Assembly: GCF_017874315.1 (NCBI RefSeq)
Contig: NZ_JAGGLG010000005.1
Coordinates: forward strand, 62,001 to 126,000
Reading direction: 5' to 3'
Length of the DNA stretch: 64,000 bases
Source: Symbiobacterium terraclitae
GTDB taxonomy: Bacteria; Bacillota; Sulfobacillia; Symbiobacteriales; Symbiobacteriaceae
The translations under genes and the position numbers were made by a program. This document shows, piece after piece, positions 35,933 to 44,864 of the stretch (positions within the stretch are counted from its first letter, which is position 1; the number at the start of each line of letters is the position of its first letter). Under the pieces are notes generated by a model. It saw only the letters and a list, made by a program, of their open reading frames with translations. It was not told where the DNA came from and did not search any database.

Positions 35933-36118
35933 CGCGTGATCGCGCAATAACTTCAGCATTGTGATAGCCAAACCATTAGATATGTGATAGCATTTCCATG
36001 AGGTCCAAATCAACCCAGCAAGGGGGGTCTCTTCGCACTTTGGTAAGACGTTTTACATAACTGTCAGCGCCAGATCCGTGTACGCTTCTGAGAAGCCCAC
36101 ACTGCAGGAGGTGCCAAC

Positions 36119-37978
36119 GTGCGGTTCACACTTTCCGCCAAGCTGGCCGCCGCCTTTGCAGCCGTGGCGGTGGCCATCTCGCTTGTTGCCGTCTACGTCA
36201 CGCTTTCGCTGCAGGCAGTCAGCGGCCAGTACCGCTCGGTAGTCGAGCGCATTCAGCCCGCAGCCACACACATGGCGAACGTCATCGCCGCCCTCAACGC
36301 CCAGGAGTCGGGGGCGCGGGGGTATGCGCTGTACCAGGACGTTCTGTTCCGAACCGACTACGAAGAGGCCACCCTCCTGCTGGAAGAGGAGCTTGCGGCC
36401 CTCCGGGCCGCGCTGGACGATCCGAACCACATCAAGGTGGTCGACCTGATTGCGGAGAACAGCGCCAAGTACCAGGCGGTGGCCGCGGATGCCTTCGCCA
36501 AGATCTCGGCAGGGAACCCCGGCGGCGGTGCGTCGGTCATGCGGACCCGAGGTGAGCCCCTCAGCCAGCAGGTGAGGGACCTGGCCGAACAGCTCCAGGT
36601 GAACCTGGACCGAGCGGCTGCGGATGCCGCCGACGCCGCCATGGCGCGGGCGCAGCAGGCACAGGTGGGCGCGGCTGTGGCTGTCGCCGTCGGCCTGCTG
36701 CTGAGCCTGCTGTACGGTCGGTTCCTCGCCAGGAGCATCGCCCGCCCTGTGCGCCAGGCGGCCACGGTGGCGCAGCAGCTGGCAGCAGGCGACCTGACGG
36801 TGCCCGAGGTGCGCGTGCGGGGCAACGACGAGATCGCAGACCTCGGCCGCGCCGTCAACCGGATGGTCGTCGACCTGCGGACACTGATCGAGGGCATCCA
36901 GCGCAACACGGATGCCGTGACCGAAACCTCGCAGCAGCTGGCGGTCGCCTCCGATGAGTCGGCGCGTGCGGCGGAGGAGGTCGCGCGGGCGATCTCCGAG
37001 GTGGCCGGCGGCGCAGCAGGTCAGGCTGAGGAGGCCAGCGCGGTCCAGGCCCGGGTGATCGACCTGCAGCAGGCGGTGCGGCAGATTGCCTCCGCCGCCG
37101 CGACGTCGGCCGACGAGGTGCAGCGCGCCGCCGCGATGGCGACGGACGTGCTGCAGGCGCTGACCCAGGCCGCACACGACGCCAACGATGCTGCGCAGGC
37201 CTCCGCCGAGGCGGCGGCGACGGCTCGCACCGGCTCCGATGCGATCGGCGTCGCCCTCGCGGGCATGGAGCGCATCCGGCAGGCGGCAGAGGAGACCGCC
37301 CGGCGCATCAGCGACCTCAGCGCGCTCTCGGGGGAGATCGGTCAGATCACCGCCACCATCTCGGAGATCGCCGAGCAGACCAACCTCCTCGCCCTCAACG
37401 CCGCCATCGAGGCGGCGAGGGCCGGGGAACACGGCCGGGGCTTCGCCGTCGTGGCTCAGGAGGTCAGGACCCTCGCCGAGCGTTCGGCCGCGTCCGCCGC
37501 GGAGATCGACCGGCTGGTCGCGGACATCCGGGAGCGCACCGAGCAGGCGGTGCAGGCAACGGAGGTGACCGCCTCCGAGGCCAACGCGGGCTACCAGACG
37601 GCGCAGGAGGCCCGGCAGGCGCTGGAGGGCATTCTGCAGACGGCCAACGCCGGTGCGGCCAAGGTCGAGCAGATCGCCGAGGGCGTGCGGACCATCCACG
37701 AGCGGGTCGCGAGCCTCGCGCAGGCCTTCGACGCCCTCGCCGCCAACAGCGAGGAGAACTCGGCGGCCACCGAGCAGATGGCGGAGGACGTGAGCCAGGT
37801 GGCTCAGAGCGCAGCACACATCGGGGATGTCTCCCGCGCCAACGCGGCGGCCGCCCAGGAGGTCTCCGCCTCCGTGGAGGAGCTGACGGGGGCGGCCGAG
37901 GAGGTCTCGGCGGCCGCGAGCTCGCTGACCCAGACCGCCGATGCGCTCCGGGACCAGGTGAGGCAGTTCAGGCTGTGA
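36119..37978 (+). CDS. Methyl-accepting chemotaxis protein
   Basis: 619-aa chemoreceptor. First transmembrane helix about 8-30, an extracytoplasmic four-helix-bundle type sensor (about 31-180; [15 protein letters not shown] resembles the CHASE3-like conserved segment), second transmembrane helix about 183-200, HAMP (about 205-255), then a signalling domain with the CheA/CheW-binding tip [20 protein letters not shown] (about 418-437). GTG start at 36119 with AGGAGGTG 5 bases upstream. Its last bases overlap the convergent YfkAB gene by 11. A 9-base direct repeat lies 130-160 bases upstream. Ligand unknown. Confidence 0.92.
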   Translation: MRFTLSAKLAAAFAAVAVAISLVAVYVTLSLQAVSGQYRSVVERIQPAATHMANVIAALNAQESGARGYALYQDVLFRTDYEEATLLLEEELAALRAALDDPNHIKVVDLIAENSAKYQAVAADAFAKISAGNPGGGASVMRTRGEPLSQQVRDLAEQLQVNLDRAAADAADAAMARAQQAQVGAAVAVAVGLLLSLLYGRFLARSIARPVRQAATVAQQLAAGDLTVPEVRVRGNDEIADLGRAVNRMVVDLRTLIEGIQRNTDAVTETSQQLAVASDESARAAEEVARAISEVAGGAAGQAEEASAVQARVIDLQQAVRQIASAAATSADEVQRAAAMATDVLQALTQAAHDANDAAQASAEAAATARTGSDAIGVALAGMERIRQAAEETARRISDLSALSGEIGQITATISEIAEQTNLLALNAAIEAARAGEHGRGFAVVAQEVRTLAERSAASAAEIDRLVADIRERTEQAVQATEVTASEANAGYQTAQEARQALEGILQTANAGAAKVEQIAEGVRTIHERVASLAQAFDALAANSEENSAATEQMAEDVSQVAQSAAHIGDVSRANAAAAQEVSASVEELTGAAEEVSAAASSLTQTADALRDQVRQFRL

Positions 37979-39074
37979 CCGGCGCCGCGCGGCGCGTGCG
38001 GAAGTCCACGCCCGGGTAGTACATCTCAGCCACCAGCAGGTTCGGGCCCGTGCAGCCCGCCTCGGGGCAGTAGCAGTTGAAGGGCGCAAACCGCGGGTGG
38101 CGCTGCCACCGCTCGAAGACGTCCTCCAGCCGGTCGGCGCGGATGTTCCCCAGCGGGGGCACTGCGGCGAAGTCGGTCACCCGCACGTCGCCGCTGAACG
38201 CGTCGATGTTGAGCCGGTTCCGCCCGTCGGGGCAGTTGCGCACGGTCACGTTGGGCGCCTTCCGCACCGCGGCCAGGATCTCCTGGTCCTCCGGCAGCGG
38301 GCTGCACGGGAAGAACGGGAAGGTGCCGAACAGCACCCACAGGTCCGGGTCGCGCTCGGCCAGGAGCCGGCGCACCGCCTCCCGGAACTCGTCCAGGGGA
38401 AGCACCGGCAGGTCGGCCGCCCAGTCGGACGGGTACATCGGGTGCACCTCGTGCCGGCGGCAGCCCAGCTCGGCGAGGAAGCGGTTCATGCGGCCCAGGT
38501 GACCGGCGGTCTCGCGGTTCACCATCGACTCGGCCGAGACGAAGCACCCCTGCGCCGCCAGGGCCCGGGCGTTCTCCACGATGCGCGTGTAGAGCACCTC
38601 CGAGGCGGCCGGCGAGACGTCCTGCCGCCCGTGCCCCCAGACGGTGCGGTGGAAGTGCTCCACGTCGCGGTAGTTCCACGTGATGTGGAAGACGTCCACG
38701 TACGGGGCGATCAGCTCGTAGCGCCCCAGCTCGAAGGTCAGGTTGGTGTTGACCTGCGTCTTCAGCCCCCGGTCCCCGGCGTACTGCAGCAGCGGCAGCA
38801 CGAAGGAGCGGAGGGCCGCCAGCGAGCCGCTCAGCTCGCCGCCGGTCAGGCTGAGCGTCAGCAGCCCCTCCACCTCGTCCAGGCGCCTGAGGATCAGGTC
38901 CAGCGGCAGGCGGTCGGGCTCCTGCGCCACCAGCGAGTCCCCCACGGCGCAGTGGCGGCAGCGCAGATTGCACCAGTTGGAGACGGTGATCTCCACGCTG
39001 GTGAGGCGATGGCGGCCCTCCCGACGAGTCCGGTAGGGCTCCCACAGATCAGGCATCAGTTCGGTCTCCCCCAC
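37968..39074 (-). CDS. Radical SAM protein, YfkAB type
   Basis: 368-aa radical SAM enzyme. CNLRCRHC (about 35-42) is the CxxxCxxC motif binding the 4Fe-4S cluster; the C-terminus has CYCPEAGC, a CxCxxxxC motif, diagnostic of the YfkAB family. GTG start at 39074 with GGAGGGGGAG upstream; an ATG at 39056 is also well placed. The function of YfkAB is unknown. The C-terminal Cys motif probably holds an auxiliary cluster or shapes a peptide site. In B. subtilis the homologue was annotated as two genes; here it is one continuous frame. Confidence 0.88.
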   Translation of the reverse strand: MGETELMPDLWEPYRTRREGRHRLTSVEITVSNWCNLRCRHCAVGDSLVAQEPDRLPLDLILRRLDEVEGLLTLSLTGGELSGSLAALRSFVLPLLQYAGDRGLKTQVNTNLTFELGRYELIAPYVDVFHITWNYRDVEHFHRTVWGHGRQDVSPAASEVLYTRIVENARALAAQGCFVSAESMVNRETAGHLGRMNRFLAELGCRRHEVHPMYPSDWAADLPVLPLDEFREAVRRLLAERDPDLWVLFGTFPFFPCSPLPEDQEILAAVRKAPNVTVRNCPDGRNRLNIDAFSGDVRVTDFAAVPPLGNIRADRLEDVFERWQRHPRFAPFNCYCPEAGCTGPNLLVAEMYYPGVDFRTRRAAPVTA

Positions 39075-39124
39075 GTCGCGCTCCCCCTCCGTAAGTCATC
39101 ACGTGTTTCGTCGTCTGCGCGCCA

Positions 39125-39146
39125 GGCGGACCCGTAAGGGTCCGCC
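39125..39146. terminator. Hairpin between glpP and yfkAB genes
   Basis: GGCGGACCC (39125-39133) pairs with GGGTCCGCC (39138-39146), GTAA loop. On the minus strand it follows the glpP stop by about 45 bases; no T-run. Confidence 0.45.
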
Positions 39147-39189
39147 TTACGCTTATGTGGCTGCGGTCCGGTTCAGGCTCGGGGACGGC

Positions 39190-39831
39190 TCATCCGCCGC
39201 AGCGGACGGCCTCCGCGAACGCCGCTGGCTCCAGGTTCCACAGGGCGGTGCTGCTGGTGGAGACGCCGGACGCCCCCGCCTGCAGCGCCCTGCCCACCTC
39301 CCTGGGGCTGCGCACCAGCCCGCCGGCGATGATCAGTGTGTTGGGCAGCTGGGTCCGGATGGCCGCCACGGCCCGGGGGATGATCCCGGGCAGCACCTCC
39401 ACCACCTCGGCCCGGCTGGACCGGGCGGCCTCGATCCCCGTGGTCAGCGACTGGGAGTCCAGCAGGAAGAGCCGCTGCAGGGGCGTGAGCCCCAGCCGCC
39501 GGGCGGTCTGCACCAGGCCCGTCCGGGTGGTGATGAGCCCCGCCGGGCGCGCCTTTTCGGCCAGGTACTCCAGGGCCTCCTCGTCCCGCCCCAGACCGCC
39601 GATGAAGTCCAGGTGGACGAAGAGGAGCTTCCCCGCCTCCGCCACCGCATCCCCCACGGCGCTCAGGCGCCCGATGCTGGTGGAGAGCAGGAAGACGGCC
39701 CGGCAGCGCGACGCCAGCGCCTCCGGGAGCAGCTCCTCGTCGCGCACGGAGGCGATCACCGGATGCTCCCTCAGCGCCTCCGCCAGGGCGGCCCCGCCCT
39801 TGCTGCGCCTCCGCTCGGCCACGGTCATCAT
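39190..39831 (-). CDS. glpP: Glycerol-3-phosphate responsive antiterminator GlpP
   Basis: 213-aa GlpP-family protein. The family binds glycerol-3-phosphate and prevents early termination in leaders of glp genes. The TIM-barrel-like sequence shows IASVRDEELLPEA (about 26-38), VFLLSTSIGRL (about 46-56), LLFVHLDFIGGLG (about 69-81), LITTRTGLVQ (about 98-107), LDSQSLTTG (about 124-132) and TLIIAGGLV near the C-terminus. ATG at 39831, 13 bases downstream of the stop of the ArsC-type gene, so the two are co-transcribed. No glpF, glpK or glpD gene is in the window, so its targets must be elsewhere. Confidence 0.9.
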   Translation of the reverse strand: MMTVAERRRSKGGAALAEALREHPVIASVRDEELLPEALASRCRAVFLLSTSIGRLSAVGDAVAEAGKLLFVHLDFIGGLGRDEEALEYLAEKARPAGLITTRTGLVQTARRLGLTPLQRLFLLDSQSLTTGIEAARSSRAEVVEVLPGIIPRAVAAIRTQLPNTLIIAGGLVRSPREVGRALQAGASGVSTSSTALWNLEPAAFAEAVRCGG

Positions 39832-39844
39832 CTCGCTTTCGCCG

Positions 39845-40213
39845 TTATTCCCGCCCCTCCAGCAACTCCTCGAGGCTGGGGGCGTCGTAGCCCACCACCA
39901 CCCGGTCGCCCCGCACGACCACGGGGCGGCGCCAGAGGCCGGGCTCCGCCGCCAGCAGGGCGATCAGCTCGTCCTCGCTGAGGTCGCGCTCCGCCAGCCC
40001 CAGCTCCTTGTACCGCCGGCTCCGGGTGGAGAGCAGGTCGCGCGCACCGCCCGGCAGGCGGGCCGCCAGCCACCGCACCTCCTCCGGGGTGGGCTTCTCC
40101 TTGAAGTAGCGCCGCTCGGCGACGCGCACCGGCTTCGAGTCAAGCAACTGCTTGGCCTTCTGACACGAGGTTCACGTCGGATAGGTATAGAAGGTAACCT
40201 CTGCCACGGTCAC
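39845..40213 (-). CDS. ArsC/Spx-family thioredoxin-fold protein, probable selenoprotein (TGA = Sec)
   Basis: About 122 residues. Read through one TGA (40172-40174), the frame gives a complete ArsC/Spx protein: VTFYTYPT, then U-T-S-C, then QKAKQLLDSKPV, with the later family segments STRSRRYKELGL and RRPVVVRGDRVVVGYD. The TGA stands exactly where the family has the first Cys of CxxC, giving UxxC. GTG start at 40213 (or 40207) after AGGAGG. The part after the TGA (39845-40147) is all that ordinary translation would show, and it lacks the first strand of the fold. A SECIS-like hairpin follows the TGA. Possible roles are arsenate-reductase-like or other thiol redox reactions. Requires SelB/SelC elsewhere in the genome. 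Co-transcribed with glpP. Confidence 0.8.
40141..40171 (-). promoter_or_regulatory. Candidate bacterial SECIS hairpin
   Basis: Downstream of the TGA, CAAGC (40154 to 40150) pairs with GCTTG (40145 to 40141) around an AGTT loop; GTC and GAC can pair further out. The loop begins 22 nt after the TGA, within the distance expected for bacterial SECIS elements, and it contains a G. Confidence 0.55.
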
Positions 40214-40268
40214 CACCACCTCCTGCACGATAGATACCACTTCGTGACATGTCTGTCCTGCCCCCGCC

Positions 40269-40294
40269 GGGGCCGGGGGAAGCCCCCGGGCCCC
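40269..40294 (-). terminator. Hairpin after ThrE-type exporter genes
   Basis: GGGGCCGGGGG (40269-40279) pairs with CCCCCGGGCCCC (40283-40294) with one bulge, three-base loop. Follows the minus-strand stop at 40298. Confidence 0.55.
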
Positions 40295-40297
40295 GCG

Positions 40298-40717
40298 TCA
40301 GCGCCTTCGGGCCCAGCGCCGGAACAGCACGGTCGGGACGGTCAGGCCCGCAGCCAGCGTTCCGGCGTAGAGGAGCGCCCGCGCGAGCTGCCAGGCGCCC
40401 CCGGCAAGGTCGCTGCGCGACAGCATCAGCATGCCCCGGTAGGCGATGATCCCCGGCACCAGCGGGAAGAGGCCCGGGATGACGAAGAGGATCGCCGGCC
40501 GGTGAAGCAGCCGGGCCAGCGCCTCCGCCAGCACGCCCAGCACGATCGCACCGGCGAAGATCGCCGCCGGCTCAGGGGCGCCCATCCGGCGGGAGAGGTC
40601 GAACCCGGCCCAGGCCATGAGCCCGCACAGGCCCGCCCAGGGAACGGTGGCGCGGGGCGAGCGGAAGGAGACGGCGATGGCGGCGGCCGTGATGAAGGCG
40701 AAGGGATAGGTGATCAC
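40298..40717 (-). CDS. ThrE_2/YjjB-type membrane protein
   Basis: 139-aa integral membrane protein with four to five helices, of the DUF3815 (ThrE_2) family. VPWAGLCGLMAWAGFDL and the conserved PGLFPLVPGIIAYRGM (about 85-100) are typical. GTG start at 40717 overlaps the previous stop as GTGA. It forms, with the upstream YjjP-type subunit, the two-gene version of the ThrE exporter family; characterised members export threonine/serine or succinate. Substrate here unknown. Confidence 0.83.
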   Translation of the reverse strand: MITYPFAFITAAAIAVSFRSPRATVPWAGLCGLMAWAGFDLSRRMGAPEPAAIFAGAIVLGVLAEALARLLHRPAILFVIPGLFPLVPGIIAYRGMLMLSRSDLAGGAWQLARALLYAGTLAAGLTVPTVLFRRWARRR

Positions 40718-41478
40718 AGGATCGCCCCTCCCCCCACGAGGAAGAGCGCGGATCCCACCCCGGCGGCCAGCGCCGTCACCTTGACGAACGCCTCGAGGCC
40801 CCGGGCGGTGGCGCTCACCAGGTCGCCCGCGATCGCGTCCCGCAGGGCGTTGGTGAAGGCCAGCCCCGGCACCAGGATCATGATGCCGCCGGCCACCACG
40901 GGTCCCACTGGAACCCCGAGCCACCGGTTGAGCAGCGTCGCGCCGAAGACCGCGTTGGCCCCCGCGATCAGGTCGCTGACGGCGTCCGGCAGCCCCAGCC
41001 ACCGGCAGATGCGCTCGCCGCCCTGCACGACGAGGTTGACGAGAAAGGCGGGCAGCACGCCAGGCAGCGTTCCGCCCACCAGCATCGTGCACGCCGCCGC
41101 AGCCAGGCCGCTGGCCGGCACGTCCATCCAGGCGGGCAGCGGCGAGGGCTGCCCGGCGATCTGCCGCACGCGCCTGAGGGCCTCTCCGGGGTCCAGCGGC
41201 TGTCCGGCCAGGGTGCGCGAGAGTTCGTTGATCGAGCTGATCCGGTCCAGGGCGATGGTGCGCTGCCGCACCCGGCGCACGACGGTGGTCTCCTCGTCGG
41301 TGCGGCTGATGAAGATGCCGGTCGGCGTGGCGTAGATGTCGGGCTCGCCCGCCCCGTAGGCGCGCAGGATGCGGGCGACCGTGTCCTCCACCCGGGCGAC
41401 GTCCGCCCCGGACTGCAGCAGGACGACGCCGGCCTCGGCGGCGACCTGCAGCGCGGCCGCGTGTCTGTCTGAAGCCAT
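40714..41478 (-). CDS. ThrE/YjjP-type membrane protein
   Basis: 254-aa DUF1212 (ThrE) family protein. N-terminal cytoplasmic part with GADVARVEDTVARIL (about 24-38) and IYATPTGIFIS (about 48-58) is the conserved soluble region; five membrane helices follow from about 118, with VAGGIMILVPGLAFTNALRD (about 193-212) as the family hallmark. Coupled with the YjjB-type gene by a 4-base overlap. Single-polypeptide ThrE of corynebacteria fuses these two halves. Confidence 0.85.
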   Translation of the reverse strand: MASDRHAAALQVAAEAGVVLLQSGADVARVEDTVARILRAYGAGEPDIYATPTGIFISRTDEETTVVRRVRQRTIALDRISSINELSRTLAGQPLDPGEALRRVRQIAGQPSPLPAWMDVPASGLAAAACTMLVGGTLPGVLPAFLVNLVVQGGERICRWLGLPDAVSDLIAGANAVFGATLLNRWLGVPVGPVVAGGIMILVPGLAFTNALRDAIAGDLVSATARGLEAFVKVTALAAGVGSALFLVGGGAIL

Positions 41479-41521
41479 TGCAGTTCACCTCAACCGGTCG
41501 GGGCGGGGGCGGCCCGCGGCC

Positions 41522-42496
41522 CTACATAGCGGCTCTGTACCGGCTGAACCCGGAGAGCCTGTCGAACCGGGCCCGCCCCTGGACCACCAGCAGATCCAGG
41601 TGGGCCATGACCTCGGAGAAGGCCAGGAACTGGTCGAACCCCTGCACCCGGGGGTAGAACTCCCGGGTCAGCTCCCACGGGCTCCGCCCGGCGCCCAGGC
41701 GCTCCAGGACGGCATCCAGCCGGTGGGCGTGCTTCGTCCGGTAGCGCTCCACCACCGACCGGTGGTCGGTGATGACGGGCCCGTGGCCCGGGAGCACCCG
41801 CTCCAGGTCGAGCCCGGCCACCCGGTCCAGGGAGCGCAGGAACTGGGCCAGCGTCAGCGCCCGCGCGGGGTCGTGGGGCACGGCGTCGGGATGGCCCGGC
41901 AGCACCGGCTCCATGATCGGGTTGGGCGTCACGCCTTCCAGCAGGTGATCGCCGCCGATCAGGGTGCGCGCCTCCCGGTCCAGGAACCCGGTGTGGCCCA
42001 GCGCGTGCCCCGGCAGGTGCAGGGCCTCGAGCTCGCCGCCCTCGAACGGGAAGCGCTGGCCGTCCGCCAGGGGCTGCCACGCCGCGACCGGGCCGCCCAC
42101 CAGCCGCTCCATCCGCCAGAACTCCCTGGCCATCGCGATGACGGCGGCGTCGACCTCGGCCTCCTCCATGGTGCGCACGAGGCAGTCTCTCCACCACGGC
42201 GCCCCCTCGGCCTTGGCCTGCTCGTCGGGGTGCATCCAGACCTCGGCCCCCGACTCCTCCTGGATCCAGGCCGCCAGGCCGAAGTGGTCCACGTGGGCGT
42301 GGGTCAGCAGGATGCGGCGGACGTCGCGCAGGCCCACGCCGTGCGCGGCGAGACCGGCCTGCAGGGCGTCCCGGCAGTCGGGCAGGCCCAGGCCGGCGTC
42401 GATGAGCGTGACGGGATCCTGGCGGACAAGGTACACGTACACCGGGCCCAGCCCCGGGAAGGGCGTGGGCACCGGAATCTGGTGAATCGGCAGCAT
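41522..42496 (-). CDS. Metallo-beta-lactamase-fold hydrolase
   Basis: 324-aa MBL-fold protein. Metal motifs: THAHVDHFG (about 65-73, HxHxDH), the third His in LPGHALGHTGF (about 160-170), Asp in LIGGDHLLEG, and a final His in VLPGHGP (about 240). The N-terminus PTPFPGLGPVYVYLV and a ~100-residue C-terminal helical domain after the last motif resemble glyoxalase II-like MBL proteins. ATG start at 42496. Actual thioester or other substrate unknown; it lies 63 bases downstream of the FadF-like gene on the same strand, which allows a link with acyl-CoA metabolism, but that is guesswork. Confidence 0.85.
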   Translation of the reverse strand: MLPIHQIPVPTPFPGLGPVYVYLVRQDPVTLIDAGLGLPDCRDALQAGLAAHGVGLRDVRRILLTHAHVDHFGLAAWIQEESGAEVWMHPDEQAKAEGAPWWRDCLVRTMEEAEVDAAVIAMAREFWRMERLVGGPVAAWQPLADGQRFPFEGGELEALHLPGHALGHTGFLDREARTLIGGDHLLEGVTPNPIMEPVLPGHPDAVPHDPARALTLAQFLRSLDRVAGLDLERVLPGHGPVITDHRSVVERYRTKHAHRLDAVLERLGAGRSPWELTREFYPRVQGFDQFLAFSEVMAHLDLLVVQGRARFDRLSGFSRYRAAM

Positions 42497-42558
42497 CTCC
42501 TGGTAACCCTCCCGAAGTGTGAGGCGCCGTGCCCCCCACGGCGCCTCATCCTTTCACT

Positions 42559-44646
42559 TTACCGTTTTTCGCCGGCCTCCGCAACCACCTGTTCGGCGGC
42601 CGGTTCCCCTCCCGGCGTCACCGCCTCCAGCAGCATCTCCGCCAGGTCAAGCACGCGCAGCTGCTCGCTGTTGTCCTCGGCTGCGATCCCGTCCGAGAGC
42701 ATCGTCATGCAGAAGGGGCAGTTGGTCGCCACGGTGGTGGCGCCCGTGGCGATGGCCTGACGGCTCCGCTCGACGTTGACCCGGGTTCCGTGGTGCTCCT
42801 CCATCCACATCCGGGCGCCGCCGGCGCCGCAGCACATCGCCGTGCTGCCGTGCCGCTCCATCTCCTTCAGCTCCACCCCGGGCAGGGCCGCCAGGATGTC
42901 CCGCGGCGCCTGGAACTCGCCGCCGTAGCGGCCGAGGTAGCAGGAGTCGTGGTAGGTCACCGTCTGGGCGACGGCCTTGCTGGGCTTGAGCCTGCCTTCC
43001 TTGATGAGCCGGGCCAGGAGCTGCGTGTGGTGGATGACCTCCACGTCCAGCCCCATCTCCCGGTAGTCCTTGTCGAAGGTGTGGAAGCAGTGCGGGCAGT
43101 GGGCGATGATCTTCTTCACGCCGTAAGCTTTGAGCGTCTCGATGTTCTCCATGGCCAGCTGCTGGAAGAGCATCTCGTTGCCGGCCCGGCGGGCCGAGTC
43201 GCCGGTGCACTTCTCCTCCTTGCCGAGGATGGCGTAGGAGACCCCGGCCTGGTCCAGGAGCTGCACGATGGCCCGGACGATCTTCTGCCCGCGCTGGTCA
43301 AACGCCCCGGCGCAGCCCGGCCAGAAGAGGTACTCGGCGTCGGGCTTGTCGGCCAGCAGCGGCACGTTCAGCCCCTCGGTCCACTGCGTGCGGGTGTGGG
43401 CGCCCATGCCCCACGGGTTGCCCTGCCGCTCCAGGTTCTTGAAGGTCAGGTTCAGCTCCTGCGGAAACTCCCCCTGGAGCATCACCTGGTGGCGGCGCAT
43501 CTCTACGATCTTGGGCACGTGCTCGATGTAGACCGGGCAGACCTCCATGCACGCGCGACAGGTGGTGCAGGACCAGAGCGCCCCGGAATCGATGACCGGC
43601 CCCACCAGCTCCGACTCGAAGGGCTGCTCGGTGGGCCGCTCGCCCCGCATGGCCGCCAGCGCCAGCAGCGGGCCCCTCTCGTGCAGGTGGTGCTGCAGGT
43701 CGAGGATCAGCTTCTTGGGGTTGAGGGGCTTGCCCGTCAGGAAGGCCGGGCAGTTCTCCTGGCAGCGCCCGCACTCCGTGCAGGCGTCGAGGTCGGCCAG
43801 GTCCTTCCAGGAGAGGTCCCAGAGCGAGGCGGCGCCCAGCACCGGCGTCTCCGACTCCAGGTCCGTGGTGCTGAGGATCCCGGCCGGCCGCAGGTCGGAG
43901 AGGAAGATGTTCACCGGCCCGGTGATGATGTGCATCATCTTGGAGAACGGCAGGTAGGCGATGAGCGTGAACGAGATGATCATGTGGAACCACCAGAGGA
44001 TGCGGTGCAGCGCCAGCATGGCCTCCAGCGACATGAAGGCGGCCAGGGCGCGGCCGTGGGCGAGCCCGACGGGCGACCAGGCGCCCCACGGGTCCTCGGT
44101 GGCCACGATACGGATGCCCTCCACGAAGAAGCCGGTCCACAGGATCAGGAAGATGTGGGCCAGGAAGACCCAGTCATCCAGGGGAGACGTGGGCTGCGAG
44201 ACTCGGGAAAGCGCCCGGGGCTTGACCACGGCGCGCCGCACCCAGGCGATCACCACGCCCACGAGAGCCAGGATGCCCGCCAGGTCCAGGACCAGCGACT
44301 GGAACCAGAGGTAGAACTGGCCCTGCATGATGCGGATGCGGAAGTCCTCGTGCACCATGACGACCAGCGTGCCGATGAAGAGGATGACGAAGCCCCAGGA
44401 GAACAGGATGTGGAAGAGCCCGGCCACCGGGTTCTGCGCGAGCCGGCGCTGCAGCACCACGTGCTGCCACACCCGCCGGAGGCGGGCCCGCACCTGGTCC
44501 CAGCGCACCTCGGGCTTCCCGATGAGCCACAGGCGGACGCGCTGCCACATGCCGTACGCGAAGACGGCGAAGGCGGCGATCAGGACCAGGTAGAGCAGGT
44601 AGCCGTTCGAGATGTTCCAGTAGACTTCCCGAGTCGCAAGCAGCAT
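42559..44646 (-). CDS. FadF-like iron-sulfur membrane oxidoreductase (ETF:menaquinone type)
   Basis: 695-aa protein. Residues about 15-260 hold five to six membrane helices like the haem-binding NarI domain; then two 4Fe-4S motifs, CTECGRCQENCP (about 290) and CTTCRACMEVCP (about 358); then two CCG domains with CPHCFHTF, CYLGRYGG, CCGAGGARM and CPFC, the HdrB/D-like cysteine pattern. This order matches B. subtilis FadF, which passes electrons from acyl-CoA dehydrogenase/ETF to menaquinone. ATG at 44646. A FadR-type operator lies 56 bases upstream, and an acyl-CoA ligase gene is 3 kb away, fitting fatty acid beta-oxidation. Confidence 0.88.
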   Translation of the reverse strand: MLLATREVYWNISNGYLLYLVLIAAFAVFAYGMWQRVRLWLIGKPEVRWDQVRARLRRVWQHVVLQRRLAQNPVAGLFHILFSWGFVILFIGTLVVMVHEDFRIRIMQGQFYLWFQSLVLDLAGILALVGVVIAWVRRAVVKPRALSRVSQPTSPLDDWVFLAHIFLILWTGFFVEGIRIVATEDPWGAWSPVGLAHGRALAAFMSLEAMLALHRILWWFHMIISFTLIAYLPFSKMMHIITGPVNIFLSDLRPAGILSTTDLESETPVLGAASLWDLSWKDLADLDACTECGRCQENCPAFLTGKPLNPKKLILDLQHHLHERGPLLALAAMRGERPTEQPFESELVGPVIDSGALWSCTTCRACMEVCPVYIEHVPKIVEMRRHQVMLQGEFPQELNLTFKNLERQGNPWGMGAHTRTQWTEGLNVPLLADKPDAEYLFWPGCAGAFDQRGQKIVRAIVQLLDQAGVSYAILGKEEKCTGDSARRAGNEMLFQQLAMENIETLKAYGVKKIIAHCPHCFHTFDKDYREMGLDVEVIHHTQLLARLIKEGRLKPSKAVAQTVTYHDSCYLGRYGGEFQAPRDILAALPGVELKEMERHGSTAMCCGAGGARMWMEEHHGTRVNVERSRQAIATGATTVATNCPFCMTMLSDGIAAEDNSEQLRVLDLAEMLLEAVTPGGEPAAEQVVAEAGEKR

Positions 44647-44701
44647 TTCTGTGCCTCCCCTTCTCTGGACGTGACCCGTCCCAGCTCCCCCATGCTGCGC
44701 T

Positions 44702-44719
44702 TGAATGAATGTCCATTCA
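44702..44719. promoter_or_regulatory. FadR-type (TetR family) operator
   Basis: TGAATGAATGTCCATTCA: arms TGAATG and CATTCA with a 6-base centre, the same arrangement as the B. subtilis FadR fatty-acid operator. It lies directly upstream of the FadF-like gene. Confidence 0.6.
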
Positions 44720-44807
44720 TATTCTGCCTCGCTATATTCGTCCCGCTCAGCACAATATCCTCTATGGTCGGTCTATTCTCCATAAAGACTTGCTGGGCCT
44801 TCCAATG

Positions 44808-44845
44808 CGCACCGGCCCGGCGGGGCATGCCCGCGGGCCGGTGCG
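44808..44845. repeat. Inverted repeat upstream of small membrane protein
   Basis: CGCACCGGCCCG (44808-44819) pairs perfectly with CGGGCCGGTGCG (44834-44845). It has no T-run, so it is a possible attenuator or insulating hairpin in front of the gene at 44865. Confidence 0.5.
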
Positions 44846-44864
44846 AATAGCCTGTCTGGGGGTG

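Noticed and set aside
39845-40147. Truncated ArsC pseudogene starting at TTG 40147
   Set aside because: Upstream frame with good ribosome binding site and family-matching residues; the only stop is TGA at the redox Cys position, better explained as Sec.
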